Assembly (NCBI RefSeq): GCF_900105595.1 | Contig: NZ_LT629784.1 | Span: forward strand, 1 to 64,000 | Length of the DNA: 64,000 bases | DNA from: Stappia sp. ES.058 | GTDB lineage: Bacteria; Pseudomonadota; Alphaproteobacteria; Rhizobiales; Stappiaceae | Direction: 5' to 3' | Shown here: positions 24,555 to 32,948 of the stretch, piece by piece | Position numbering within the stretch: position 1 is the stretch's first letter | Layout: each line of letters begins with the position of its first letter | Made by a program: the position numbers and the translations under genes | The notes under the pieces: model-generated | Database searches by the model: none | Told to the model about the DNA's origin: nothing | What the model saw: the letters and a program-made list of their open reading frames with translations, nothing else

Positions 24555-24850
24555 ATAGTCTATTTCCTGGCACGAATCTGAACGGATTTTCGGGCAGTTC
24601 TACACCGCGGGTCGAGACGATCACGCTCGTCTGTCACAATTTCCCAAAATCTGAGACAGACTCAGCGCCTCTATCACCTGTTTCAGGGGACACCATTCTT
24701 AACGATCAACGGCCGCAAAGGGGTCAGAAGCGGGCATTCTGATTTTCAAGATTTGGCGGGCTGTAGCGTAAAAACTGCGGCTTGCTATCCCACCCGGTGG
24801 AATGCGGTGTTCGGCGGCAATATCGCACCGTAGAGGGCAATCGGCGGGAA
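24555..24850. other. non-coding stretch between amidase and tRNA-Ser
   Basis: About 300 bp without a supportable gene. It lies immediately 3' of the tRNA-Ser gene, where an integrative element would join. I looked for a duplicate of the tRNA 3' end here and elsewhere in the window and did not see one. Confidence 0.4.
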
Positions 24851-24940
24851 TGGCGGAGAGAGAGGGATTCGAACCCTCGATACGGTTTCCCGTATACACG
24901 CGTTCCAGGCGTGCGCCTTAAACCACTCGGCCACCTCTCC
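24851..24940 (-). tRNA. serT(GGA): tRNA-Ser (anticodon GGA)
   Basis: On the minus strand the sequence begins GGAGAGGTGGCCGAGTGGTT and ends GGTTCGAATCCCTCTCTCTCC-G-CCA. The acceptor stem GGAGAGG pairs with the 3' end, the D-arm has the G-GG-less class II form, the anticodon loop is CTGGAAC (GGA), and a long variable arm (TATACGGGAAACCGTAT) marks a serine tRNA. The CCA is encoded at 24853-24851. Its 3' end faces the accessory region, as expected for an attB site of integrative elements. Confidence 0.95.
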
Positions 24941-25500
24941 GCAGCCAGACCCGTCTTGCGTGCGGCGGGGAGGGCGAGGTGCCCCTGTCCCAAACACCGC
25001 ATGACGGGATCCGTGCGACTGGCATTTGCGCTTCGAAAAACGCCAAAAATGCCGTCCGCAAGTCGCGCACTATACTGAGAGCGCGGCCAAGTTCAAGCGC
25101 TGATCCGCATCCCCTCCCTCTTTTCAACATCACGGCTTCATTGCGCATTTCGGGCCCCGACCGACGGTACCGGCCGGGGCATCGGCAACGCTTTCGGGCC
25201 TGTCCGGGAGGAAGCCCGGGACCCAAGGCGCCGGTGGAGGGTGCCGGCCGGCGCACAAACGCGGTGCGACGCACCGCTCTCGCAGTGTCACGCTTTCGCG
25301 ATACGCGCGCCGTGGCGTTGCACAGAGGGCAGGGCGGGCCTATCTTTCGGGTCGAGGCAAGCGCGACAGGCAGGCGCCCGCGCCACGGAGGTCGGTTCGG
25401 CCGGCTCGAACGGCCCCCAACGGCGATTTACGGGCGATGACCTGCACCGCATGCGCGGCCCGTCGGGCGCGCATGCGTTCGACACGGCGAGAGGTTTTAC
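24941..25500. other. gene-free stretch
   Basis: About 560 bp of GC-rich DNA between tRNA-Ser and the small membrane protein gene. ORFs on both strands look like compositional shadows. It presumably holds the promoters of the tRNA (near 24945-24990, minus) and of the downstream gene. Confidence 0.4.
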
Positions 25501-25824
25501 ATGTTTCGATTTCTGGCGCGACTGGTCGGTCTCTGGTTCGTCGCGATGGCACTGGTGGCGCTTGTCATCGACGGCACCAAGACGATTGCCGCATCGGCCT
25601 GGGTGGCAACACCTCTCGGGCAATACTGGTACGATTTTGCACCGGCTTCGCTTAACACCGCGCAGGCGGCGGTGCAGCGTCATGTCGCCCCGTTTCTCTG
25701 GGACCCGGTGATCCAGACGCTGCTGACCGCACCGGTGTGGGCAAGCTTCGCGCCACTCGGCTTCATCCTGTTGTGGATGGGCGAACGGCGCTGGTTCCGC
25801 AGGCGGCGCGCAAGCCCGATCTGA
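25501..25824 (+). CDS. small conserved inner-membrane protein of unknown function
   Basis: 107 residues with an N-terminal membrane helix (about 5-24, LVGLWFVAMALVALVID) and a C-terminal one (about 78-93, WASFAPLGFILLWMG), followed by a basic tail RRRRA that should stay cytoplasmic. The middle is amphipathic (QYWYDFAPASLNTAQAAVQRHVAPFLWDPVIQ). I have no function. It lies 63 bp upstream of msrA on the same strand and may share its transcript. Coding character and two well-formed helices support a real gene. Confidence 0.75.
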   Translation: MFRFLARLVGLWFVAMALVALVIDGTKTIAASAWVATPLGQYWYDFAPASLNTAQAAVQRHVAPFLWDPVIQTLLTAPVWASFAPLGFILLWMGERRWFRRRRASPI

Positions 25825-25887
25825 CGCGGCCGCACGCCCTCGGGTGGTTGGCCGTTTCCTTTTCCTTGCCCTCGACAGGAGGCGTTC

Positions 25888-26550
25888 ATGTCGTTCATGA
25901 CCATGCTCAGCAACAAGTTTTCGCTCGTCGACCACGCCGCCGCCCTTCCCGGGCGCGATACGGCGATCATGACGCCGGGCCGCCATGCGGTGACGGACGT
26001 GCCCATCGATCTCGCACCCGGCGAGGGCCAGGAAGAGGTGCTCATCGGACTTGGCTGTTTCTGGGGCGCGGAACGGCTCTTCTGGCAGCTTCCAGGCGTT
26101 GTGGTCACGGCTGTCGGTTATGCGGGCGGCCCGACTCCTAACCCGACCTACAACGAGGTCTGCACCGGTCGCACCGGCCATACCGAAGCGGTTCGCGTGG
26201 TTTTCGACACGACAGTGGTGTCGCGGGAAGATCTCTTGCGTGCGTTCTGGGAGGGACACGATCCGACCCAGGGCATGCGGCAAGGCAATGACACGGGCAC
26301 GCAGTATCGCTCGGCGATCTATTACACCACACCTGAGATGAAGGACGCGGCGGAGGCCTCGGCCGCTGCCTACACGCAGGCCCTGCGCGAGGCCGGGCAT
26401 TCCCGCGCGATCACCACCGAAATCAGGCCGATGGAGGCCTTCTATTTCGCCGAGGAGCCGCACCAGCAGTATCTCGCTAAAAACCCCGGCGGCTATTGCG
26501 GCCTTGGAGGAACGGGTGTGGCATGCCCCGCGCCGGCACCGGCCGGATAG
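25888..26550 (+). CDS. msrA: peptide methionine sulfoxide reductase MsrA
   Basis: 220 residues. The active-site motif GCFWGAER (about 55-62) carries the catalytic Cys. [26 protein letters not shown] and the late [19 protein letters not shown] with a resolving Cys follow the family pattern. It reduces methionine-S-sulfoxide in proteins and free methionine, using thioredoxin. The extended N-terminus (about 45 residues before the reductase core) is common in proteobacterial long-form MsrA. A strong terminator follows at 26584. Confidence 0.96.
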   Translation: MSFMTMLSNKFSLVDHAAALPGRDTAIMTPGRHAVTDVPIDLAPGEGQEEVLIGLGCFWGAERLFWQLPGVVVTAVGYAGGPTPNPTYNEVCTGRTGHTEAVRVVFDTTVVSREDLLRAFWEGHDPTQGMRQGNDTGTQYRSAIYYTTPEMKDAAEASAAAYTQALREAGHSRAITTEIRPMEAFYFAEEPHQQYLAKNPGGYCGLGGTGVACPAPAPAG

Positions 26551-26583
26551 GGACGGCGCCGTCCGCACACGCCGGTTTCTGAC

Positions 26584-26612
26584 AAAAGGCACGCCTTCGG
26601 GCGTGCCTTTTG
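26584..26612 (+). terminator. rho-independent terminator of msrA
   Basis: A hairpin aaaggcacgcc-ttcg-ggcgtgccttt is followed by T-rich sequence 33 bp after the msrA stop. UUCG-type tetraloop. Confidence 0.85.
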
Positions 26613-26777
26613 GTTTGTCCGGTTCGCGGCCTTTTCACTGCCTGAAGGATTTGCAGAGCCTTCGGCACACCTTTCTTCGCTTCATCGCATGTTAAAGAAT
26701 CATGGGCATTCTCGTCACCATACGGAAGGTTCAATGCCGTATCTGCACCAATAGTCCGTCTGGCTCCGAGAAACGAG

Positions 26778-27068
26778 ATGACCCGTACGTGGCGAATTCT
26801 CCTGACGGTGTACTTCACCTTTGTCACGTGTGCGATGGCGATGGCGATGTTTGCGCCCGGTGCCAGCAGCCGGGTCGCCGTGATCGTATGGCCGGGCTCT
26901 GGCTCGGCAGCCGCCATCGTTGCGGCGGCCGAGGGTGATCTGCTCCAGCTCGGCTCGGGAAACTGGATTGCCATCGCCAATGGCGAAGGCGGGGATTTTG
27001 CGGAGCGTCTCTATCGCGCGGGTGCATTTCTGGTGACGTCGCCGAGTGTGGCGGAAGCATGTCTTTAA
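26778..27068 (+). CDS. small secreted or membrane-anchored protein of unknown function
   Basis: 96 residues starting MTRTWRILLTVYFTFVTCAMAMAMFAPGA, an N-terminal hydrophobic segment that could be a signal peptide or anchor. The remainder (VAVIVWPGSGSAAAIVAAAEGDLLQLGSGNWIAIAN...) is alanine/glycine-rich without known motifs. It ends 33 bp before the chemoreceptor gene on the same strand, so it could be its operon partner. Weak evidence beyond coding bias and position. Confidence 0.6.
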   Translation: MTRTWRILLTVYFTFVTCAMAMAMFAPGASSRVAVIVWPGSGSAAAIVAAAEGDLLQLGSGNWIAIANGEGGDFAERLYRAGAFLVTSPSVAEACL

Positions 27069-27101
27069 CGCCAAAACGGCGGGAACTGGGGCTGAAAAGC
27101 G

Positions 27102-28592
27102 ATGAATGAAGCAGTGGAAACCAGGTCGAGCGGCCTTGACGGGATGCGCCAGCGCTTCGCCAAGGTGTACGTGATTTTCACCTGGCTGAATGTTCTGGTC
27201 GTCATGGCGGTCGCCTGGGGCAGCGAGAATGTCTCGGCCGTTGTCGTCTCTGCCGCCGCGCTCCTGATGGGCGCCGCCACCACCGCGGCGTGGCTCAAGG
27301 AGGGCACGGGCGTGCCGGCGCGCATCGTGAGCGCCATGTCGATGGCCGGCCTTGTCAGCCTTCTCGTCGCCGCGATGGGAGGAGGCGATCCGGCGCATTC
27401 CTTCCAGATCGACGGCCACATGTATTTCTTCGCGGCTCTTGCGATTCTTGCCGGCTGGGTCGACTGGCGGGCATTGGTCGCTTTCAGCGCCGTGGTGGCG
27501 GTGCATCATCTCGTGTTCAACCTGATGATGCCGGCAATGGTCTTTCCCGATGGTGCCAACTTCCTGCGTGTCGTCATGCACGCCGTGGTCATTGTGCTGG
27601 AAACCGGTGCGTTGATCTGGCTGACCGCTCAGGTTCAGGCCACCTTTGCGTCCGCAATGCATGCCGTCGACGAAGCCAACGCGGCGCGTCACGAAAGCGA
27701 GAACCTCAAGGTCGCCGATGACGCGCGCCGCGAGGCTGACCTGGCGCGCCAGGCCGATATCGAGACGGGGATCGTCGAGTTCCGCAAGGACATCGAGACT
27801 AAGCTCGATGATGTGACGGCTCGTGCAAACGCGATGCTGACGGCGGCGCGGTCGCTGGAAGACATCGCAGGCGATGCCTCCGGCAAGTCGCAGGCCGCCG
27901 GCTCGGCCTCGGAGACCGCGAGTGCCAATGTCCGGTCCGTCGCCGCCGCGGCGGAGGAGCTTTCCTCTTCCATCGCCGAAATCGCGCGCCAGATCGCCCA
28001 GACCAACAACATCGTCGAACAGGCGACACAGGGTGCGCAGGGGACCAACGAACGCGTCGCGCGGCTTGCGGAATCCGCCAGCAAGATCGGTGAAGTCGTG
28101 ACGCTCATCCAGGCGATCGCCGAACAGACCAACCTTCTGGCGCTGAACGCCACCATCGAGGCTGCGCGCGCCGGCGAGTCCGGCAAGGGCTTTGCCGTCG
28201 TGGCCGCCGAAGTCAAGGAACTGGCCACCCAGACCTCCAAGGCGACCGAGGAGATCGGGGCCCAGATCACCGCGATCCAGAACGAAACCGGGCACGCGGT
28301 GTCCGCCATTTCGCAGATCGCCGAGACGATGCAGGAGGTCAACAGCTACACGTCGTCGATCGCCGCCGCCGTCGAGGAACAGGGCGCCGCCACCGGCGAG
28401 ATCTCGCGCAACGTCGCGGAAGCCGCAGCGGGTACGGGTCTTGTGTCCAGCAACATCGTCGGGCTTGGCGAGTCGGTTGCGCGTACGGCCTCTGCAGCGA
28501 CCGAGATGGAAGACACCATCGAGGAAGTGACCCGGCAGACCGATGCGGTGCGCCATTCCGTCGACCGGTTCCTGGAGCGTGTCGCCTCGTGA
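27102..28592 (+). CDS. methyl-accepting chemotaxis protein with integral-membrane sensor
   Basis: 496 residues. The first ~190 residues hold about six hydrophobic segments (for example 24-40, 44-65, 73-92, 103-122, 125-145 and 160-180) and no periplasmic loop domain, so sensing is within or at the membrane. No clear HAMP domain is seen; a charged coiled-coil leads straight into the signalling domain. The tip hairpin is well conserved ([46 protein letters not shown]), which contacts CheA/CheW. There is no C-terminal NWETF-type tether. The signalling region is nearly the same as in the partial receptor at 63338. A terminator follows at 28635. Confidence 0.92.
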   Translation: MNEAVETRSSGLDGMRQRFAKVYVIFTWLNVLVVMAVAWGSENVSAVVVSAAALLMGAATTAAWLKEGTGVPARIVSAMSMAGLVSLLVAAMGGGDPAHSFQIDGHMYFFAALAILAGWVDWRALVAFSAVVAVHHLVFNLMMPAMVFPDGANFLRVVMHAVVIVLETGALIWLTAQVQATFASAMHAVDEANAARHESENLKVADDARREADLARQADIETGIVEFRKDIETKLDDVTARANAMLTAARSLEDIAGDASGKSQAAGSASETASANVRSVAAAAEELSSSIAEIARQIAQTNNIVEQATQGAQGTNERVARLAESASKIGEVVTLIQAIAEQTNLLALNATIEAARAGESGKGFAVVAAEVKELATQTSKATEEIGAQITAIQNETGHAVSAISQIAETMQEVNSYTSSIAAAVEEQGAATGEISRNVAEAAAGTGLVSSNIVGLGESVARTASAATEMEDTIEEVTRQTDAVRHSVDRFLERVAS

Positions 28593-28634
28593 GGTGATGC
28601 CTCCGGCGCATTCCGCTCCGGTTTCAGATCTTCC

Positions 28635-28665
28635 AGACCGCGCAGGACCGCCTCCTGCGCGGTCT
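28635..28665 (+). terminator. rho-independent terminator after chemoreceptor gene
   Basis: A 13-bp stem agaccgcgcagga / tcctgcgcggtct with loop ccgcc is followed by a short pyrimidine tract, 42 bp after the chemoreceptor stop. Confidence 0.7.
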
Positions 28666-28699
28666 TCGCTTTCCCGACCGCCTCCTGTATGAAGGCGGG

Positions 28700-29674
28700 A
28701 TGCTGCCTGTTTCGATCAACGCCGAAACCCGTGACCGCTACCGCCGCCGCAACCGCGTTCACACGCTGTTCCTGGCGTTTGGCGCGATCGTGCTGCTTGG
28801 TCTTTGCGCCTGGACGCTGGCCGGGCCGACAGGTGTCGTTTGGGCGGCGTTCGGCGGCGGCGCGTCGCTCGTCATGGCCACGCACATGTCGCCGCACATG
28901 GTGCTCGGGCTCTATGGTGCCCGCAAGCTGTCCCCCCACGATTATCCCCAGGTCCACCGGATCGTGCGACTGTTGTCGGAACGCGCGGGCCTGGCGGAGC
29001 CGCCGCGGCTCTATCGGGTGCCGAGCCGGATGATGAATGCCTTTTCCACCGGTCGGCGCGACGAGGCGGTGATCTGCATGACCGATGCGCTGATCGCCCG
29101 GCTGGACGCGCGCGAATTCGTCGGCGTCATGGCGCATGAGCTCGCCCATATCGTGCATGAGGACATCACCGTGATGGCGCTGGCCGACATCGTGAGCCGC
29201 ATGACCGCGGTGATGTCGGCGCTCGGGCTGTTTCTCGTGATCTTCAACCTGCCCGCCCTTTTGACAGGCGGCGGCGATGTTCCCTATGCGGCGATCGTCG
29301 TCCTGATCGTTGCACCGACGCTTGGAACGGCGCTTCAGCTTGGCCTGTCGCGCACGCGCGAGTATGAGGCGGATCTCGGCGCCGCCGCGCTCACCGGCGA
29401 TCCGGATGGTCTGGCGAAGGCCCTCTTGAAGCTTGAGCGTGTCCAGGGACGCATGTGGGAAGCGATGCTGCCGCAGGGCGCGCGTATTCCCGATCCGTCC
29501 GTGTTGCGCACGCACCCGGTCACGGACGAGCGGGTGCGCCGACTGGAGGCGCTGAAGGCGCAGCCCGATCGCTGGGTCGACATTGGTGAGCGCACCCATG
29601 TGCGCGGGCACTCTCCAGTGCCCGACACAGGCCCTCCGCGCCGGCGGTTGCGCGGGCTGGGTGCCTGGTACTGA
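28700..29674 (+). CDS. M48 family metalloprotease (HtpX-like)
   Basis: 324 residues. The zinc motif HELAH (in VGVMAHELAHIVHED) and the downstream metal ligand in REYEADLGAAALTGD mark peptidase family M48B. Four hydrophobic segments: two near the N-terminus (about 22-40 and 45-62) and two after the zinc motif (about 165-190 and 200-220). They place the active site at the cytoplasmic face, as in HtpX. The family degrades damaged membrane proteins under stress. LRTHPVTDERVRRLEAL near the end is the usual HtpX C-terminal motif. Whether this is the main HtpX of the organism cannot be told from the window. Confidence 0.88.
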   Translation: MLPVSINAETRDRYRRRNRVHTLFLAFGAIVLLGLCAWTLAGPTGVVWAAFGGGASLVMATHMSPHMVLGLYGARKLSPHDYPQVHRIVRLLSERAGLAEPPRLYRVPSRMMNAFSTGRRDEAVICMTDALIARLDAREFVGVMAHELAHIVHEDITVMALADIVSRMTAVMSALGLFLVIFNLPALLTGGGDVPYAAIVVLIVAPTLGTALQLGLSRTREYEADLGAAALTGDPDGLAKALLKLERVQGRMWEAMLPQGARIPDPSVLRTHPVTDERVRRLEALKAQPDRWVDIGERTHVRGHSPVPDTGPPRRRLRGLGAWY

Positions 29675-29714
29675 GTACCTGGTACAGAGTAGGTGACACG
29701 ATCCGGGGAGGGGC

Positions 29715-30773
29715 TCAGCTCATCCAGCGCAGGGTGCGACCCTTGACCGGATTGGCGAACGGTCGGTCTTCCGCGCCCGAGCGGGTCCATTCGTCCTTGA
29801 GCTGCATCCACCAGCGCCCCTGCGTGTCGGCATCGTTGATCAGCATCAGCCGGGGATTGTGCTTCAGACCCTCGCGCTGCTGGATGACGACGCGCCGGTC
29901 CTGGTCGAGAAACACCTTCATCAGGTGTCGGATCAGCGGCTTGAACGGGCCGACCCAGCCCATGCTGGCCCAGAACATCTGTCGCACTTCCGTGTGCGAC
30001 CGGTCGACGGGCGTGATGGTCGTCAGCCCGACGACGCTGTGGCGGCTGCCCTGGATGTGCTCGACCCTGAGGCCCGGAAGCGCATAACGGATCTCGGTGG
30101 TGACATTGTCGCCAAGCACCTTGTAGGCGATGTTCTGCGGCGGCAGCTTGTGCCGTGCCATGGCCCAGCCAAGCTCGGCCGGCTCGAACAGCTTTTCCTT
30201 CGCCCTGAGCTTCGCGGCGTTCTTCTTGAACCACCATGAGGTGTGCACGAAGGCCGCATGCGTCGGATCCATCAGCCCAAGGGCCGCGTGATCGACCGAG
30301 CACACGAAGGGCAGCATGATGTGAAGGCGCGGACCCGCGTCCGCGGGAAAATCCGGCAGCAGGGGCGGGGCGGGCTGGCGTCCGTCTTCCGGCGCCTCGC
30401 CCTCTTGCGCGAAATAGATCCAGATCAGTCCGTTTTGCTCGCGCACCGGATAGGCACCGCAACTGATCCTGGAATAGTCGATGGTCTGGGTTTCATGGGT
30501 GGAAGGAATGTCGACGCAGCGCCCGTCGGTGTCGAACTTCCAGCCGTGATAGCAGCATTGCACGGTCTCGCCGTCGAACCAGCCGTGGCGGAGCGGAATG
30601 CCGCGGTGCGGGCAGATGTCGCGCAGGCAGAACACGTCACCACTTGCGGCGCGCGCGATCAGCAAGGGCTCGCCCATCAGCGTTTTGCCGAGCATCTTGC
30701 CGGGTTTGATCTCCGATGAGGGGCACGCCACGTACCACAGGCCGCGCAACAGGTCGGCTTCGAGATTGTGCAT
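29715..30773 (-). CDS. Rieske [2Fe-2S] aromatic-ring-hydroxylating oxygenase, alpha subunit type
   Basis: 352 residues. The Rieske cluster ligands are CPHRGIPLRHG and CCYHGWKF (about 54-90). The catalytic non-haem iron site is plausible in SVDHAALGLMDPTHAAFVHTSW (about 160-180), with the usual D-x2-H-x4-H-type spacing approximated by Asp/His here. The size matches the single-component type (VanA, PAO-like) rather than biphenyl-type alpha subunits. No reductase or ferredoxin gene is adjacent. The substrate is unknown. The gene is convergent with the protease gene, 40 bp apart. Confidence 0.88.
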   Translation of the reverse strand: MHNLEADLLRGLWYVACPSSEIKPGKMLGKTLMGEPLLIARAASGDVFCLRDICPHRGIPLRHGWFDGETVQCCYHGWKFDTDGRCVDIPSTHETQTIDYSRISCGAYPVREQNGLIWIYFAQEGEAPEDGRQPAPPLLPDFPADAGPRLHIMLPFVCSVDHAALGLMDPTHAAFVHTSWWFKKNAAKLRAKEKLFEPAELGWAMARHKLPPQNIAYKVLGDNVTTEIRYALPGLRVEHIQGSRHSVVGLTTITPVDRSHTEVRQMFWASMGWVGPFKPLIRHLMKVFLDQDRRVVIQQREGLKHNPRLMLINDADTQGRWWMQLKDEWTRSGAEDRPFANPVKGRTLRWMS

Positions 30774-30830
30774 CCGAAATGACTCCAGAGGGCGAAATGT
30801 CGCCCCATCACCTACCCGGTCGCGACCGCG

Positions 30831-30914
30831 CGCTCAAGACGCGCGTGGTGAAAAGCGGCGCTCAAGACGCGCGTGGTGAAAAGCGGCGCTCAAGATGCGC
30901 GTCGGGAAAAGCGG
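30831..30914 (+). repeat. 28-bp tandem repeat, three copies
   Basis: Three contiguous 28-bp units begin cgctcaagacgcgcgtggtg. Copies at 30831 and 30859 are identical; the copy at 30887 has three substitutions. The array lies between the Rieske gene start and the rplT terminator, upstream of the Rieske gene on its strand. Confidence 0.85.
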
Positions 30915-30951
30915 CGTCCCGGGGCGCCGCGAAGCAGCGGCGCGCCCATGC

Positions 30952-30984
30952 AAAAGGGGCGTGCCCGCAGGACACGCCCCTTGT
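30952..30984 (-). terminator. rho-independent terminator of the rpmI-rplT transcript
   Basis: On the minus strand, AAGGGGCGTG and CACGCCCCTT pair around a 9-base loop and are followed by TTTGC. It is 25 bp after the rplT stop. Confidence 0.85.
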
Positions 30985-31008
30985 TCGTCAGGCTCGGTCG
31001 ACCTCGGC

Positions 31009-31368
31009 TCAGGCCGACAGCGCGCCCTTCGCCTTCTCGGTCAGTGCCTTGAAGGCTTCCGGCTCGCGGATCGCGAGATCGGAGAGAACCTTGCGGTCGA
31101 CCTCGATGCCGGCCTTGTTCAGGCCGTTGATGAAGCGGCCGTAGGTGAGGCCTTCTTCACGCACGGCGGCGTTGATGCGCTGGATCCACAGGGCGCGGAA
31201 ATTGCGCTTGCGGGCCTTGCGGTCGCGGTAGGCGTATTGCGCTGCGCGCTCCACGGCCTGCTTGGCGACACGGATGGTGTTCTTGCGACGGCCATAATAG
31301 CCCTTGGCGGCTTTGATGACCTTCTTGTGCTTTGCGTGGGCGGCGACGCCCCTTTTGACACGCGACAT
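31009..31368 (-). CDS. rplT: 50S ribosomal protein L20
   Basis: 119 residues, the usual length. [20 protein letters not shown] at the start and [50 protein letters not shown] sequence in the C-terminal half are diagnostic. L20 binds 23S rRNA early in large-subunit assembly; in several bacteria it represses its own operon. It lies 38 bp after rpmI on the same strand, downstream of infC. Confidence 0.98.
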   Translation of the reverse strand: MSRVKRGVAAHAKHKKVIKAAKGYYGRRKNTIRVAKQAVERAAQYAYRDRKARKRNFRALWIQRINAAVREEGLTYGRFINGLNKAGIEVDRKVLSDLAIREPEAFKALTEKAKGALSA

Positions 31369-31406
31369 GGGTTTCTAACTCCAGGAATATGGGGAACGTC
31401 GTCAGT

Positions 31407-31604
31407 TCAGCCGTAAGGCAGGAACTGCTTGACGACGCGGGCATCGGGCTCCGACAGGGTCGTCGTGCCGCGGGCATTGCGGATGAACTTGTTCGACCGC
31501 TTGATCATGCCGTGCCGCTTTCCCGCCTGGGCGGTCTTGACCTTTCCGGTCGCGGTCAGCTTGAAGCGCTTTTTGGCGCCGGATTTCGTCTTCAGCTTGG
31601 GCAT
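31407..31604 (-). CDS. rpmI: 50S ribosomal protein L35
   Basis: 65 residues from the ATG at 31604, preceded by AAAGGATGC; an upstream in-frame ATG at 31676 adds 24 residues absent from the family and is rejected. The sequence is [20 protein letters not shown] and, near the end, [20 protein letters not shown], typical of L35. It is followed at once by rplT. Confidence 0.97.
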   Translation of the reverse strand: MPKLKTKSGAKKRFKLTATGKVKTAQAGKRHGMIKRSNKFIRNARGTTTLSEPDARVVKQFLPYG

Positions 31605-31853
31605 TTTGCATCCTTTCTTTCCCGGCGGAGGCTGAAGTCCACCGGTTGTTGTTGGAAGCCGTTTTCGAACCGCCACGGCATGCCCGTATGTCGTGAGACC
31701 GAGGCAAAACCAATCGTCCCGCGAAGCCGGGCGGCTCGGGACACGGGCTTATAGGCGCGAGTGGCTCAAAACACAAGGGTCTTGTGGCCTGAGCGCTCGC
31801 CACACCGTGGCCCGGTTGGATGCGCCGCGGAAAACCGGGACGCAAATACGCGA

Positions 31854-31877
31854 AAGGCCCGGCCGGAGCCGGACCTT
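31854..31877 (-). terminator. hairpin between infC and rpmI, possible attenuator
   Basis: On the minus strand, AAGGTCCGGC-tccg-GCCGGGCCTT forms a 10-bp stem with one G-U-type pair, 27 bp after the infC stop. The T-tract is short. The 300-bp gap to rpmI (31605-31903) holds no gene, so this may be a terminator or an attenuator separating infC from rpmI-rplT. Confidence 0.6.
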
Positions 31878-31903
31878 GTGCTTGAAAAAACGCGTGAAGA
31901 TGA

Positions 31904-32446
31904 TCAGCGCGCGATCGGCGCCATGACCATGACCATCTGCCGGCCCTCGAGACGCGGGTGCGATTCCACCTTGGCGAACTCGGAGGTCTCGTCGCGCACC
32001 TTGTTCAGGAGCGCGATGCCAAGATCCTGATGCGCCATCTCGCGGCCACGGAAGCGCAGGGTCACCTTGACCTTGTCGCCTTCGTCGAAGAACCGCTTCA
32101 TGTTCCGCATCTTCACCTCGTAGTCGTGGGTGTCGATGTTCGGGCGCATCTTGATTTCCTTGACCTCGACGACCTTCTGCTTCTTGCGGGCTTCGGCCGC
32201 CTTCTTCTGACTCTGGTACTTGTAGCGACCATAGTCGAGAATCTTGCAGACGGGGGGCGAGGAATTCGGCGAAATCTCAACGAGGTCGAGACCGGCTTCC
32301 TCAGCCATTCTCATCGCTTCTTCAGTGAGCGTTACGCCTAGGTTGTTCCCGTCCTGGTCAATGAGCTGGACGTCGCGGACACGGATCTCTTGGTTCGTGC
32401 GCGGGCCTTCCTTGGTCGGCGGCGGTGCGCGGTATGGACGGCGAAT
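31904..32446 (-). CDS. infC: translation initiation factor IF-3, ATT start
   Basis: 180 residues. I place the start at the ATT at 32446-32444: GAGGAG lies 9 bases before it, and the product then begins (M)[21 protein letters not shown], as in other alphaproteobacterial IF-3 proteins. The nearest standard start is a TTG at 32476, upstream of the Shine-Dalgarno itself. The N-domain runs to about 85 ([16 protein letters not shown]), then the lysine-rich linker and the C-domain ([21 protein letters not shown]). IF-3 rejects non-standard start codons, so an ATT start gives autoregulation, as established in E. coli. Confidence 0.93.
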   Translation of the reverse strand: MRRPYRAPPPTKEGPRTNQEIRVRDVQLIDQDGNNLGVTLTEEAMRMAEEAGLDLVEISPNSSPPVCKILDYGRYKYQSQKKAAEARKKQKVVEVKEIKMRPNIDTHDYEVKMRNMKRFFDEGDKVKVTLRFRGREMAHQDLGIALLNKVRDETSEFAKVESHPRLEGRQMVMVMAPIAR

Positions 32447-32948
32447 GGTCGCGATCTCCTCTAACTGTTGCAACAACTTGCGGCAAACTGCGTCTCGTCA
32501 GGCGGACATTTGCGCAGGCACGCTAAGCGCCATATGCGCCTTCACGTTCCAACGCGCAACCCCGGTGGGGGTCTTGTTCCACGTTTCACAACCAACAAGC
32601 CCTGTCCCGAATGCAGTGCACCGGGGAGCCTTGATCCGTCCGCAGGTTTGCCTGCGAAGAAAATCCAGCGAATCCGCGCCAAAGTCAACCGGCCATTGAA
32701 TTCCGGATCGATGCGCGGCGAAGGGCCCGAGTGAATCGCGTGCGCGCTTCAAGGACCCGCAGTCCGGCGGGCGCCATTTGATCAAAAGAAGATAAAATCC
32801 CGGGGAGTGTATCCATATATTCGCAATAGAATTAATAAGGGTGAATATTTTCTGTGCAGCCGGCGCAATTGCAGGTTTTTGTTTACCCGATGCAAATATG
32901 ACTTTTGCTCTCGTCATTGACGCTAAAGAAAAACAACAGGAGCCTGCC
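32447..32948. other. divergent intergenic region between infC and a chemoreceptor gene
   Basis: About 500 bp. The half next to infC is GC-rich and must hold the infC promoter. The half next to the chemoreceptor (about 32790-32945) is AT-rich. I see no gene or strong structured element. Confidence 0.4.

Noticed and set aside
25288..26592. 434-codon minus-strand open frame over msrA
   Set aside because: Antisense to msrA and the small membrane protein gene; runs into the msrA terminator.
26715..28556. 613-codon minus-strand open frame opposite the first chemoreceptor
   Set aside because: Antisense to a clear chemotaxis gene; no coding motifs.
30831..30914. Possible CRISPR array
   Set aside because: The repeats are contiguous with no spacers, and no cas gene is present.
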